A DNA stretch of 23,541 nt, from contig DASSAK010000055.1 in the NCBI GenBank assembly GCA_035685445.1, forward strand, positions 1-23,541. Direction: 5' to 3'. Position 1 is the stretch's first letter, and each line of letters begins with the position of its first letter. Position numbers and translations under genes: made by a program. The DNA is from DRGT01 sp035685445 (GTDB lineage Archaea; Thermoproteota; Nitrososphaeria; Nitrososphaerales; Nitrosopumilaceae). Below are positions 13,493-20,975 of this stretch, one piece after another. Below the pieces are notes generated by a model. That model was not told the DNA's origin, ran no database searches, and worked only from the letters and a program-made list of their open reading frames with translations.

Positions 13493-14606
13493 AGATTTTT
13501 TCAAGCTCTTCTTTTAGAGAATATTTTTTTGTAATTATTTTGTGCTGTGAATCTATTACATTTTTTATTAATTCTTTAAGCTCGTTTAAGTTCTGTCCAG
13601 TTTTAGCAGAAACTGGAATCCATTTTTTATTTTCTGTTAATCCTAAATGTTCTACTTTTTCTAAAATTTTGTTTTTATCTACCAAATCAGATTTATTTAA
13701 TGCATAAACAATTCTATCTTGTTCTACACCAATTTCATTTAGGGTTTTTTTACAACTTTTAAATTTCTTTTCTAAATCGAAAAATGAATCACCTATATCA
13801 ATCACCACCAAAACCAAATCAGAAAACAACAATTCTTCAAGAGTTGATTTAAAGGCCTCAATCATGTATGCTGGAAGTTTGCTGATAAAACCTACAGTAT
13901 CTGAAATTAAAAATGCCTTTTGTCTTATTGTTAAGCGTCTTACAGTTGTTGAAAGAGTAGTAAAAAGCTCATCACTTTTTTCACGACCTTCACCAGTAAG
14001 TTTGTTAAAAAGGGTTGTTTTTCCTGCTGAGGTATAACCTGCAAGTGAGATTGTTTTGAATCCTAAACGTTTTCTTGATTGTCTGTGAAGCTCGCGTTGT
14101 TTTCCTGCTTTTTTTAATTTAGATTTTACAGTTTCCATCCTATGTTTAATGTCATTATAGTAAACGTCAACCTCAAACTTTCCAATTCCTAAAAATCCTG
14201 GCTGCTCACCCATCTTGGCCAATCTAACCTTTTCTTTAGCTCTAGACATTTCATAACGCATTTGAGCCAATTTTATTTGCAGCTTTGATTCAGAACTAGA
14301 TGCTCTGCTTTCAAAAATTTCTAAAATTAATGTCTCTCTGTCTATAATGTTTCTATGCAATTTTGACGCAAGATTGTAATTCTGACTAGGTTTTAGAATT
14401 TCATCGTATACAATAACATCAGGTCTTAGTTTTTTTGCATCATTTTCTAATTTTTCTATAGTTTCTTCACTAATTCCAAATTTTGGCCTTTTCAGAAATT
14501 TTTGCTTTATAATTTGAGAAACTTTGTATCCTGCTGAATCACATAGTGCTGTAGCCTCATTTACTGCATCATCAGTATCATAGGTAATTAAAATTGCAGT
14601 CTTCAT
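13482..14606 (-). CDS. hflX: HflX-type ribosome-associated GTPase
   Basis: The 374-residue protein has the HflX layout: an N-terminal HflX domain (1-130; VIVYDEILKPSQNYNLASKL and the helical ETLILEIFESRASSSESKLQIKLAQMRYE), a linker helix, and a G domain with G1 GYTSAGKT (190-197), the TTLSTTVR switch I (about 217-224), G3 DTVGF (236-240) and G4 NKSD (304-307). The family binds the 50S subunit and can split or rescue stalled ribosomes. The usual GPGETQLE linker motif is replaced by LGIGKFEVDVYYND, a lineage difference. It begins 10 bases after the PhoU-like gene and overlaps trm56, so these three form an operon. Confidence 0.94.
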   Translation of the reverse strand: MKTAILITYDTDDAVNEATALCDSAGYKVSQIIKQKFLKRPKFGISEETIEKLENDAKKLRPDVIVYDEILKPSQNYNLASKLHRNIIDRETLILEIFESRASSSESKLQIKLAQMRYEMSRAKEKVRLAKMGEQPGFLGIGKFEVDVYYNDIKHRMETVKSKLKKAGKQRELHRQSRKRLGFKTISLAGYTSAGKTTLFNKLTGEGREKSDELFTTLSTTVRRLTIRQKAFLISDTVGFISKLPAYMIEAFKSTLEELLFSDLVLVVIDIGDSFFDLEKKFKSCKKTLNEIGVEQDRIVYALNKSDLVDKNKILEKVEHLGLTENKKWIPVSAKTGQNLNELKELIKNVIDSQHKIITKKYSLKEELEKIYGN

Positions 14607-14616
14607 AACAGGTTGA

Positions 14617-15663
14617 TTATTTGTTCTTCTTTAACGCTTTTTCTATATTGATATTTAGTACAATTTCTGCTATGTCACTTGCATACTCTGAAATCCTTCT
14701 AATGTTTTCAATCATCCTCCTAATTCGGAAAACCTCCTCATCATCCTTTAACAACTTTGTTGAATCAAGAACCTTTTTTTCAAATTTTATAATATCATTT
14801 GCTTTTTCAATTGTTTTTTCTGCTTGTACAAAGTCTTCTTTGAAAAGAGCAAGACATGAATCATCTAACACTGAAACTGAAAAATCACTCATTTCTTTAA
14901 TTTTTGCTAAAACCTCCTTTTTAATTCCTTTTTTAAATTCTAAAAGATCCTTTGCAATTAATACTGCATGATCACCTGTCCTTTCAATATTTTTCACTAC
15001 TAATCTGTAACCCAGACAATTTCTTGCATTTCCAAATCCCATTTCTTTTAACATATGTTCATTTTGAATTGCAATTTTCAACTGACGAATAATATAGAAA
15101 CCAAATCTGTCAACTTCATCATCCGTGTTTATTACTTCATCAGCAAGATCAAGATTTTCTTCTTTTATTGCTAAAATAGCATCGCTTAGCATTGCTTTTG
15201 CCAAATGTATCATCCTCTTAAATGCACCATCAACTGACAATTCAAGCAAATTAACTAAAACCTGAATTGTTATTCCTCCAGTAGAATCTGAAATTATTTC
15301 AGAACCCATGAGCATTCGTTTAACTGCTCCTTTGATTGCGGTCCTTTGAGCCGGCTTTAATCTGCCAGCTTTAGGTTTTACATTAATGGTTTTGTAACCC
15401 AAAAAGTATAATGAAATAAGTTTTCTAATAATTGATTTGGGTTCTTCTTCAGTGTCTATTTCAATTGTAGCGTCCTCTTTTTGGGAAACCTTTGCATGAA
15501 ATTTTGGTGGATAGATTTGCAAAGCGGAAGAACCTTGTCGTGCGACTCTGATCTGATCTCCTTGTTTTAGACCAAGCTCCCGAATCCATTGTTTTGGCAG
15601 TGAAACTATGTATGAAGACTTTCCTGTAAACTGAATTTTTCTTGTTTCCTCCAATTCTTCCAT
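14617..15663 (-). CDS. AbrB-PhoU phosphate uptake regulator
   Basis: The 348-residue protein joins an N-terminal SpoVT/AbrB-like DNA-binding domain (about 5-55; GKSSYIVSLPKQWIRELGLKQGDQIRV) to tandem PhoU helical bundles (about 115-340; FYIIRQLKIAI, NIERTGDHAVLIAKDLL, IRRMIENIRRISEYASDIAEIVLN). Archaeal proteins of this type are thought to regulate phosphate transport genes or to bind metal clusters through the PhoU bundle. No Pst transporter genes lie nearby. It is first in an operon with hflX and trm56. The promoter lies in the 89-base gap shared with the divergent PUA gene, where several TATA-like sites occur on both strands. Confidence 0.9.
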   Translation of the reverse strand: MEELEETRKIQFTGKSSYIVSLPKQWIRELGLKQGDQIRVARQGSSALQIYPPKFHAKVSQKEDATIEIDTEEEPKSIIRKLISLYFLGYKTINVKPKAGRLKPAQRTAIKGAVKRMLMGSEIISDSTGGITIQVLVNLLELSVDGAFKRMIHLAKAMLSDAILAIKEENLDLADEVINTDDEVDRFGFYIIRQLKIAIQNEHMLKEMGFGNARNCLGYRLVVKNIERTGDHAVLIAKDLLEFKKGIKKEVLAKIKEMSDFSVSVLDDSCLALFKEDFVQAEKTIEKANDIIKFEKKVLDSTKLLKDDEEVFRIRRMIENIRRISEYASDIAEIVLNINIEKALKKNK

Positions 15664-15752
15664 GCTCTATGGCAAATTTAGTCATCTATATAGTTTAGTA
15701 TCAAAAATATAGTTATTCATTGAACTAATATTTAGTTTAGATCTGTCTATGT

Positions 15753-16232
15753 ATGATGGACAATATTCTAAAGTTAAAACATACAATTGATGCTTTATTT
15801 GGAAGAGGCTCCTCAAGACATCTTCCAAAAAATCTAGAGATTACTTTTTCAAAAAAGAATGGTAGAATTAGAAGTGTGTATCATGATGGAAAATTGCTTT
15901 GTACATTGAGAATTGATGGAGGATTGGCGATAACTCCAAGATTTGCACAAATGCTTCTGAAGAGCAAAAAATTCAAAGAAAACTGTTTAGAGATAAACTC
16001 TGATGCAAAACCCTTTGTTGAGGAAGGCAGATCAGTTTTTTGCAAACACGTTGTTTGGTGTGGAAAAAATGTATTGATTTCAGCTGATACACCGGTTTTG
16101 TTCAAGGGCAACGTCATTGCCGTAGGACGGGCCGTTTTACCCTCAAAAATGATTCTTGAACAAAAACGTGGCGTTGCCGTAAAAATCAGAGATAGTTTAA
16201 AAAGTCATGAAAAGGGAGATGGATTATCATGA
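15753..16232 (+). CDS. PUA-domain RNA-binding protein
   Basis: The 159-residue protein has an N-terminal alpha/beta domain (about 1-78; FSKKNGRIRSVYHDGKLLCTLRIDGGLAITPRFAQMLL) and a C-terminal PUA domain (80-155; CLEINSDAKPFVEEGRSVFCKHVV, ADTPVLFKGNVIAVGRAVLPSKMI, RGVAVKIRDSL). This matches the archaeal group related to the MCT-1/Tma20 PUA proteins, which bind RNA or the ribosome. It overlaps the NAC gene by 4 bases (ATGA), the classic archaeal pairing of a PUA protein with NAC, both acting near the ribosome. TATA-like TAATATTTAG at 15727-15736 lies about 22 bases before the ATG, so the message is probably leaderless. Confidence 0.9.
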   Translation: MMDNILKLKHTIDALFGRGSSRHLPKNLEITFSKKNGRIRSVYHDGKLLCTLRIDGGLAITPRFAQMLLKSKKFKENCLEINSDAKPFVEEGRSVFCKHVVWCGKNVLISADTPVLFKGNVIAVGRAVLPSKMILEQKRGVAVKIRDSLKSHEKGDGLS

Positions 16233-16570
16233 TGCGTGGTGGAAATCGCCAAATGCGAAGAATGATGGATAAGATGGGGTTAGACATGCAAGAAATCCCA
16301 AATGTTCAAGAGGTAATTATTAAGACTGATAAAAAAGAAATAATTCTTTCAAAACCACAAGTAACTGAAATGAAAGCAAAAGATAACTCTATTTTTACAG
16401 TTACAGCAGATGGTTATGAAGAAAAAGAACTTGAAGTTCCAGTGTTTTCAGATGAAGATGTGCAACTTGTTTGTCAACAGGCTGGAGTTGATGAAGAAAA
16501 AGCAAAAAATGCACTTGCTGAGGCAAAAGGAGATCTTGCCAGAGCAATTCTCTTGTTGACCACTGGTTAG
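16229..16570 (+). CDS. nac: Nascent polypeptide-associated complex protein
   Basis: The 113-residue protein has a Met/Arg-rich N-terminus (MMRGGNRQMRRMMDKMGLDMQEI), a NAC beta-barrel (about 24-70; VQEVIIKTDKKEIILSKPQVTEMKAKDNSIFTV) and a C-terminal UBA domain (76-113; DEDVQLVCQQAGVDEEKAKNALAEAKGDLARAILLL). Archaeal NAC is a homodimer that binds ribosomes and emerging chains near the exit tunnel. The length is standard. The basic N-terminal segment is the expected ribosome anchor. It overlaps the PUA gene by 4 bases. The next gene, an MDR reductase, starts 35 bases on. Confidence 0.95.
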   Translation: MMRGGNRQMRRMMDKMGLDMQEIPNVQEVIIKTDKKEIILSKPQVTEMKAKDNSIFTVTADGYEEKELEVPVFSDEDVQLVCQQAGVDEEKAKNALAEAKGDLARAILLLTTG

Positions 16571-16605
16571 ACTGAAATATTAAGTCTCAAAAATTATTCT
16601 AGCAT

Positions 16606-17679
16606 GTGAAGGCACTCATCTATGATGAATATACAAATGATGATGATTTTTCAAAAATTCTAAAAATTAAAGATATAGCTGAACCTAAACCAAAACCACA
16701 AGAGATAGTTTTCAAAATTAAAACTGCAGCATTAAATTATGATGATATTTGGGGAATGAGAGGAAAACCAATTGAGGTTCCGATGCCTCACATTTCCGGT
16801 ACTGACGCTTCTGGTGAGGTAGTAGCTGTTGGGGAGGATGTAAAACATATCAAAGTTGGTGACAGAATTGTTTCACATGGAAATCTTAGTTGTAGAATAT
16901 GTAAAGCGTGCATGAGTGGACGAGAATATGATTGTAGAAATAGAAAGATTTGGGGATTTCAAACAGGCCCATTATGGGGGGGATTTTGTGAATTTTCTCA
17001 CTTGCCTGAGGTTAATGCTGTAAAAATTCCTGAAAGTGTAAGCTTTGATGAAGCAGCTGCTGCTTCAATGACTCTTTTAACATCTTGGCATATGTTAGTT
17101 GGAAGGGCAAAGATTCACCCTGGCCAAACCATTTTGGTTATGGGTGGCGGTTCGGGTATGGGAACCTTTGGAATTCAAATTGCAAAATTATACAATTGTG
17201 ATGTTATTGCAACAGCAGGTCCAGATAAACTAGACAAATGTAAAGAACTTGGAGCAGACTATGCAGTAAATCACAGAAAGGAGGATTGGCACAAAGAAGT
17301 TCGAGCAATTACTAAAGAACTTGCAAAGAAAAAAGGCAAACAAACAGGAATTGATGTAATTTATGAGCATATAGGAGGCACTCATTGGAACAAAGAGCTA
17401 ACTCTGCTAAAGTATGGCGCTACAATTGTTACAACTGGCGCAACTACGGGATATGATGTACAAACTGATCTTCGTCATGTGTTTTTTAAAGGAATTAACA
17501 TTCTTGGCTCAACACAAGGAACGAGAGCTGAGTTAGAACAGGGATTATATTGGATGTCTCAAGGAAAAATCAAAGCAATTATTGATTCAGAATATTCTTT
17601 GGAGCAAGCTGCAGAAGCTCATACAAAAATGCTAAAAGGAAAAGGTTTATTTGGAAAAATTTTGATGAAACCGAATTGA
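16606..17679 (+). CDS. Zinc-containing MDR reductase (enoyl-CoA/quinone reductase-like)
   Basis: The 357-residue protein starts at a GTG (MKALIYDEYT). It has the GroES-like domain, a structural zinc lobe with Cys96, Cys99, Cys102 and Cys110 (CRICKACMSGREYDC), and a Rossmann domain with VMGGGSGMGTFGIQIAK (about 178-194). The catalytic zinc ligands of alcohol dehydrogenases are missing: the first Cys is replaced in ALNYDDIWG, and the GHE motif is GTD (HISGTDASG). This is the pattern of crotonyl-CoA or acrylyl-CoA reductase-like and quinone reductase-like MDR enzymes. A role in reducing an enoyl-CoA, such as acrylyl-CoA in the carbon-fixation cycle, is possible but unproven. It is a close paralogue of the partial gene at the left edge. 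Confidence 0.88.
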   Translation: MKALIYDEYTNDDDFSKILKIKDIAEPKPKPQEIVFKIKTAALNYDDIWGMRGKPIEVPMPHISGTDASGEVVAVGEDVKHIKVGDRIVSHGNLSCRICKACMSGREYDCRNRKIWGFQTGPLWGGFCEFSHLPEVNAVKIPESVSFDEAAAASMTLLTSWHMLVGRAKIHPGQTILVMGGGSGMGTFGIQIAKLYNCDVIATAGPDKLDKCKELGADYAVNHRKEDWHKEVRAITKELAKKKGKQTGIDVIYEHIGGTHWNKELTLLKYGATIVTTGATTGYDVQTDLRHVFFKGINILGSTQGTRAELEQGLYWMSQGKIKAIIDSEYSLEQAAEAHTKMLKGKGLFGKILMKPN

Positions 17680-17682
17680 TTT

Positions 17683-18252
17683 TCAACCAGTCATTGACAA
17701 AGGCAAAACAAAATGTCTGTAACCTTGTCTTTGAGAAATATATTTTGCAGAAAGCATATCTCGTTTACCTCTTTGATTGAAATTCTTTATTTTTAGACTA
17801 GTTTTTCTTTCATCTACAAATTCAAGCTCAAATGATGAACAAAATTTTAGGTTCAGTAAGGTACTGATTTTTTTAGCAATTTTCATATTACCGTTTCCAA
17901 TTTTTACCAATTTTCTTTTTGCTTTGAGTTCCGCTAAAATATTGATGACATGTGAAACTAAATCATCTACAGAATTATATAATGAGTTTTCAATTTCTTT
18001 TCCATAGAAAAAAATTGAAATTCCAATTCTGCTTCCTGGATCGATACCAATAACTAAATTCTCCTGTTCAAATCCTAACTCAAGTTTTTGAATAATAATA
18101 CCGCGAATAACAGTTGGGTGTTTTTCAAGTATATCTTCATGAAGAATTGTTTTTGTTGTAAACTCTGGTGTTTCTTTTTTTGTAGTAAGAATTAGATTTC
18201 CTTCATATGAAGAAATTTGCTCTGGAATAATAGAATCAAATTTTAGATTCAA
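17683..18252 (-). CDS. RuvC/RNase H-fold nuclease-like protein, N-terminus uncertain
   Basis: From the TTG at 18252 the protein has 189 residues. LVIGIDPGSRIGISIFFYG (Asp71) is the first strand pair of an RNase H/RuvC fold. LEFVDERKTS (Asp147/Glu148) and KRDMLSAKYISQRQGYR (Asp165) supply the other expected acidic positions, so a Holliday-junction-resolvase-like nuclease is plausible. The open frame continues upstream to 18375, and bases 18253-18315 read RIGIATTYGKPYFKFSKSLK, which resembles a genuine N-terminal alpha/beta domain. No ATG, GTG or TTG occurs in that part, so the real start may be a rare codon (ATT at 18312 or ATA at 18363) or may be lost. It lies just after the coiled-coil gene and ends 3 bases from the convergent MDR stop. 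Confidence 0.72.
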   Translation of the reverse strand: MNLKFDSIIPEQISSYEGNLILTTKKETPEFTTKTILHEDILEKHPTVIRGIIIQKLELGFEQENLVIGIDPGSRIGISIFFYGKEIENSLYNSVDDLVSHVINILAELKAKRKLVKIGNGNMKIAKKISTLLNLKFCSSFELEFVDERKTSLKIKNFNQRGKRDMLSAKYISQRQGYRHFVLPLSMTG

Positions 18253-18367
18253 ACTTTTTAATGACTTTGAGAATTTAAAATAAGGTTTTCCATAAGTAGT
18301 TGCAATTCCAATTCTGGTATTCTTTAATGGATCGATATTTTTGCTGGATTTTTTCTGTGATATAGGT

Positions 18368-18703
18368 TTATGCCTTCAAAACAGTTGACACGACATGTTT
18401 TACAGCATCATCAAAACTAGCATCAATTTTTGATTGAAGTTCAGTAAGTCTTCCCTCCGCCTCTTGAATTATAGATTGGGATTGAGCGTTTGCTTTTTCT
18501 CTGGCTTCGTTGATAATTGATTCAGCCTCTTTTGTAGCCATCTCTCTGGTTTTTTCCATGATGTTATTAATCTCAGAATTTGCTTTTTGATTCAGATTTT
18601 TTTTCATATCTGCAACCTTTGTGTTTAATGAATCAATTTTTTTTTCAAGATCATTTAATGCTTTCATAATGTTTGAAACACTGGATGGTTGCAAACTTGC
18701 CAT
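18368..18703 (-). CDS. Coiled-coil protein, archaeal ATPase subunit H-like
   Basis: The 111-residue protein is one long heptad-bearing helix (about 8-100; LNDLEKKIDSLNTKVADMKKNL, then EAESIINEAREKANAQSQSIIQEAEGRLTEL). The Ala/Glu-rich central part with the repeated IINEAREKA / IIQEAEGRL phrase is like peripheral-stalk subunits of A/V-type ATPases (AhaH/subunit H/G). No other ATPase subunit lies in the window, so this may be a stalk subunit encoded apart or just a similar coiled coil. It starts at an ATG after a 319-base gap and is followed by the RuvC-like frame. Confidence 0.7.
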   Translation of the reverse strand: MASLQPSSVSNIMKALNDLEKKIDSLNTKVADMKKNLNQKANSEINNIMEKTREMATKEAESIINEAREKANAQSQSIIQEAEGRLTELQSKIDASFDDAVKHVVSTVLKA

Positions 18704-19022
18704 TTCAGTTTAAAACCTCTCAATCCAATAATTAAATCATTCAGAACTAGACAAATTCAAATTTTGGAAAAAATTTATGAGAATCAGAATTTTTTGAAAA
18801 AAATTTTTAAACAACTATATTAGAACAATGGAAATTTTGAAAAAAAACGATTTTCGCAAAATCCTTAGATTTTTATACATCTTTTCAGCCAAATTTTGAA
18901 ATTATGTTCCTTTATAAACCTTGATCGCTGTAATTTTTACAAAAAAATAATTAAAATTTTATAGAAATTTTAGATCCATCCTTATATACATAAGAATTCT
19001 ACATATTGTTAGGGATATAGGC
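18704..19022 (+). other. AT-rich intergenic region between divergent genes
   Basis: These 319 bases carry the promoters of the divergent coiled-coil and zinc genes. Several TATA-like elements are present on the plus strand (near 18804-18812, 18871-18880, 18912-18920 and 18979-18988). A 23-codon frame (18828-18899) follows the first, but nothing supports it as a gene. I see no strong RNA fold and no repeats. Confidence 0.6.
18979..18988 (+). promoter_or_regulatory. TATA box for the zinc protein at 19023
   Basis: CCTTATATAC lies about 40 bases before the ATG. This predicts a transcript start near 19010 and a leader of about 13 bases, longer than for most genes in the window. Confidence 0.5.
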
Positions 19023-19265
19023 ATGACATGTAAAGGAATTTGCATTAGATATAAGGCTCAAAAGCCGGTAGGTACTGGAAGATATGCTTCTGGACAAAGA
19101 CGATGTCAAATTTGTGAAATCTTCATCAAATGGGAAGGATTATGGTGTCCATGCTGTGGATACAGACTGAGAACCAAACCACGAAACTTGAAGTACAAAG
19201 CAAAACTCAGAGCAAGAGTTGAAGCTGACTCCAAGGAAGCTGAAGCAATAGCAATAAAAGCATAA
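19023..19265 (+). CDS. Thaumarchaeal small zinc-ribbon protein
   Basis: The 80-residue protein belongs to a group found in many copies in thaumarchaeal genomes, recognisable by MxCKGICxRYKAxKPVGxGRYASGQRRCQICEIF and LWCPCCGYRLRTKPRN. Cys28, Cys31, Cys42 and Cys45 form a typical zinc ribbon, and Cys3 and Cys7 may bind as well. The C-terminus (55-80) is a Lys/Arg/Ala/Glu helix. Its function is unknown; the basic surface and ribbon suggest DNA or RNA binding, for instance in transcription or translation. It has its own promoter and precedes the next gene by 17 bases. Confidence 0.88.
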   Translation: MTCKGICIRYKAQKPVGTGRYASGQRRCQICEIFIKWEGLWCPCCGYRLRTKPRNLKYKAKLRARVEADSKEAEAIAIKA

Positions 19266-19282
19266 GATTTGTCTCAAGCTTA

Positions 19283-19621
19283 TTGACCGCCACGCCAGGG
19301 TTTTCTAAAAAAACCGTGGACGTGGATACTCGTCACTTTTTAGTAGAGGTACTAAAGTTTGAAAATGGAAATTTTGTTTCAGTATCAGAAGGTTCTGAAA
19401 GGTTAGGTTCAATGGTAGTTTCATTATCAACAGGTCCTACACCAATTACTACAACAGTTATTCCTGCTAGGACTGAATCACTTTTTTTAAAATTAACTGC
19501 AGAAAGAATTAGTACCAGTACAAGAGGCATTGCAATTGTTTCTACCTATGTTCAACGAGAACTTGAACCTGATACTGCTAAAACTCTAATGACAACAATC
19601 ATGGAGCTTATTCAAACATGA
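19283..19621 (+). CDS. Conserved archaeal protein of unknown function (112 aa)
   Basis: The protein starts at a TTG (MTATPGFSKKTVDVDTRHFLVEVLKFENGNFVSV). It reads as a small alpha/beta domain: strands around 17-31 and 40-50 (RLGSMVVSLSTGP), a Thr/Pro-rich loop (52-62), strands (63-90; ESLFLKLTAERIS, GIAIVSTYV), then a C-terminal helix (DTAKTLMTTIMELI). There are no catalytic motifs and no cysteines. The topology is loosely like small proteasome-assembly-chaperone domains (PAC3/PAC4), which I cannot confirm. Its stop overlaps the UbiD start by 4 bases, so it may be an accessory factor of that enzyme or just an operon companion. Confidence 0.75.
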   Translation: MTATPGFSKKTVDVDTRHFLVEVLKFENGNFVSVSEGSERLGSMVVSLSTGPTPITTTVIPARTESLFLKLTAERISTSTRGIAIVSTYVQRELEPDTAKTLMTTIMELIQT

Positions 19622-20949
19622 CTGATCTGAGAAACTATATTTCATTAATTAAAAAAAACGGTGAATTAAAAACTATAAAAAAAAAGGTTTCTACAAAATA
19701 TGAAATTGCAGCCATTACAGCAAAAATTAATGGAGCATACGCAGTATTATTTGAAAATATTAAAGAAAGTGAATTCAGACTAGTTTCAAACTTAGTTGGA
19801 ACACGTAATAGATTTGCACAAGCAGTTAATGCAAAGGAATCAAACATTCATGAAAAAGTAATTTCTGCAATAAAACATGCCAAAAAACCAAAAATTATAA
19901 CGTCTGCAAAATTTATGAAAAATAAATCAAAAAATCTTTCTTTGCTGCCAATTGTTAAACACTTTGAAAAAGAACCTGGACCATTTATTACATCATCAAT
20001 TATTTATGCAACAAATCCTGATACCGGTGCTCAAAACTCCTCTTTTCATAGACTGATGCCAATTGATAAAAAACATTTTTCTGTTAGAATGGTTGAAGGC
20101 CGTGATCTTCATAGATGTTTTATCGACGCAAAAAAACATGGAGAGGATCTCAAAGTGGCAATTACAGTTGGTGTCCATCCTGCAATTTCTATAGCAGGCG
20201 CATATCAAGCAGATTGGGGAAAATCAGAAATTAATATTGCAAATTCTCTACTAGGAGGAAAAATCACTTTAACAAAATGTCCGTATTCTGGAATGAATGT
20301 TCCATCTTTTACTGAAATTGTTATGGAGGGAAAAATTCTCAAAGACAAAACTCACAAAGAATGGATGGTTGAAATGCTTCAAACATATGATCATAAAAGA
20401 TTTCAACCAGTCTTTGAGCTAGAGCACATGTATTTTAGAGATGATCCAATTTTTCATGATATTTTATCTGGTTATTCGGAACATAGATTGTTAATGGGAA
20501 TGCCAATAGAAGCAAAATTAAACGGTGAACTAAAAAAAAGATTTCCACAAACAAGAAATGTTTCAATGACAAATGGTGGATGCAACTGGTTACATGCAGT
20601 TGTTCAAATAAACAAAAAAAATAAAACCGATCCCAAAAAAATTATTAAAAAAATGTTTTCCATTCATCGTTCTTTAAAACAGGTTATTGTTGTGGATGAA
20701 GATATTGATCCAAATAGTGCTGATGCGGTAGAATATGCAATGGCTACGAGATTTCAAGCTGACAAAGACTTGGTTATTATAAAAAATGTGAGAGGATCAA
20801 GTTTGGATCCATCTAGTGACCAGAAAAAACTTAGAACAGCAAAAATGGGAATTGATGCTACTAAACCTCTATCTAAAAACCCAGAAGGGTTTGAGATTGC
20901 CAAGATTCCAAAGTATGATAAAATTTCATTAAAAGATTATTTAAAATAA
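19618..20949 (+). CDS. UbiD-family prenyl-FMN-dependent decarboxylase
   Basis: The 443-residue protein has the UbiD layout. Asn140 and Arg145 (NSSFHR) match the metal and prenyl-FMN contact pair, Glu204 (GKSEINIANSLLGG) matches the metal-ligand glutamate, and Glu233/Glu237 (FTEIVMEG) match the active-site acid region. The C-terminal VDEDIDPNSADAVEYAMATRFQADKDLVII segment is typical too. The family decarboxylates unsaturated or aromatic acids with prenyl-FMN made by UbiX. In archaea with the modified mevalonate pathway, a UbiD homologue is anhydromevalonate phosphate decarboxylase, which is a reasonable guess here because thaumarchaea need isoprenoid lipids and make little ubiquinone-like product. 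No UbiX or aconitase-X gene is in the window. It overlaps the preceding gene by 4 bases. Confidence 0.9.
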   Translation: MTDLRNYISLIKKNGELKTIKKKVSTKYEIAAITAKINGAYAVLFENIKESEFRLVSNLVGTRNRFAQAVNAKESNIHEKVISAIKHAKKPKIITSAKFMKNKSKNLSLLPIVKHFEKEPGPFITSSIIYATNPDTGAQNSSFHRLMPIDKKHFSVRMVEGRDLHRCFIDAKKHGEDLKVAITVGVHPAISIAGAYQADWGKSEINIANSLLGGKITLTKCPYSGMNVPSFTEIVMEGKILKDKTHKEWMVEMLQTYDHKRFQPVFELEHMYFRDDPIFHDILSGYSEHRLLMGMPIEAKLNGELKKRFPQTRNVSMTNGGCNWLHAVVQINKKNKTDPKKIIKKMFSIHRSLKQVIVVDEDIDPNSADAVEYAMATRFQADKDLVIIKNVRGSSLDPSSDQKKLRTAKMGIDATKPLSKNPEGFEIAKIPKYDKISLKDYLK

Positions 20950-20956
20950 AATTTTG

Positions 20957-20975
20957 AGATTAGTTTTTCTAATCT
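20957..20975. terminator. Bidirectional hairpin terminator between convergent genes
   Basis: AGATTAG (20957-20963), a five-T loop and CTAATCT (20969-20975) form a 7-bp hairpin flanked by A-rich and T-rich DNA, so both strands carry Ts after the stem. It sits between the stops of ubiD and the 19-residue-repeat gene and touches the latter's stop codon. Confidence 0.6.

Noticed and set aside
14621..14971. 116-residue plus-strand frame opposite the PhoU gene
   Set aside because: It is antisense to a clear PhoU domain and has no supporting signals.
18828..18899. 23-codon plus-strand frame after a TATA-like element in the intergenic gap
   Set aside because: It is too short and AT-biased to separate from chance, and no domain or conservation can be seen.
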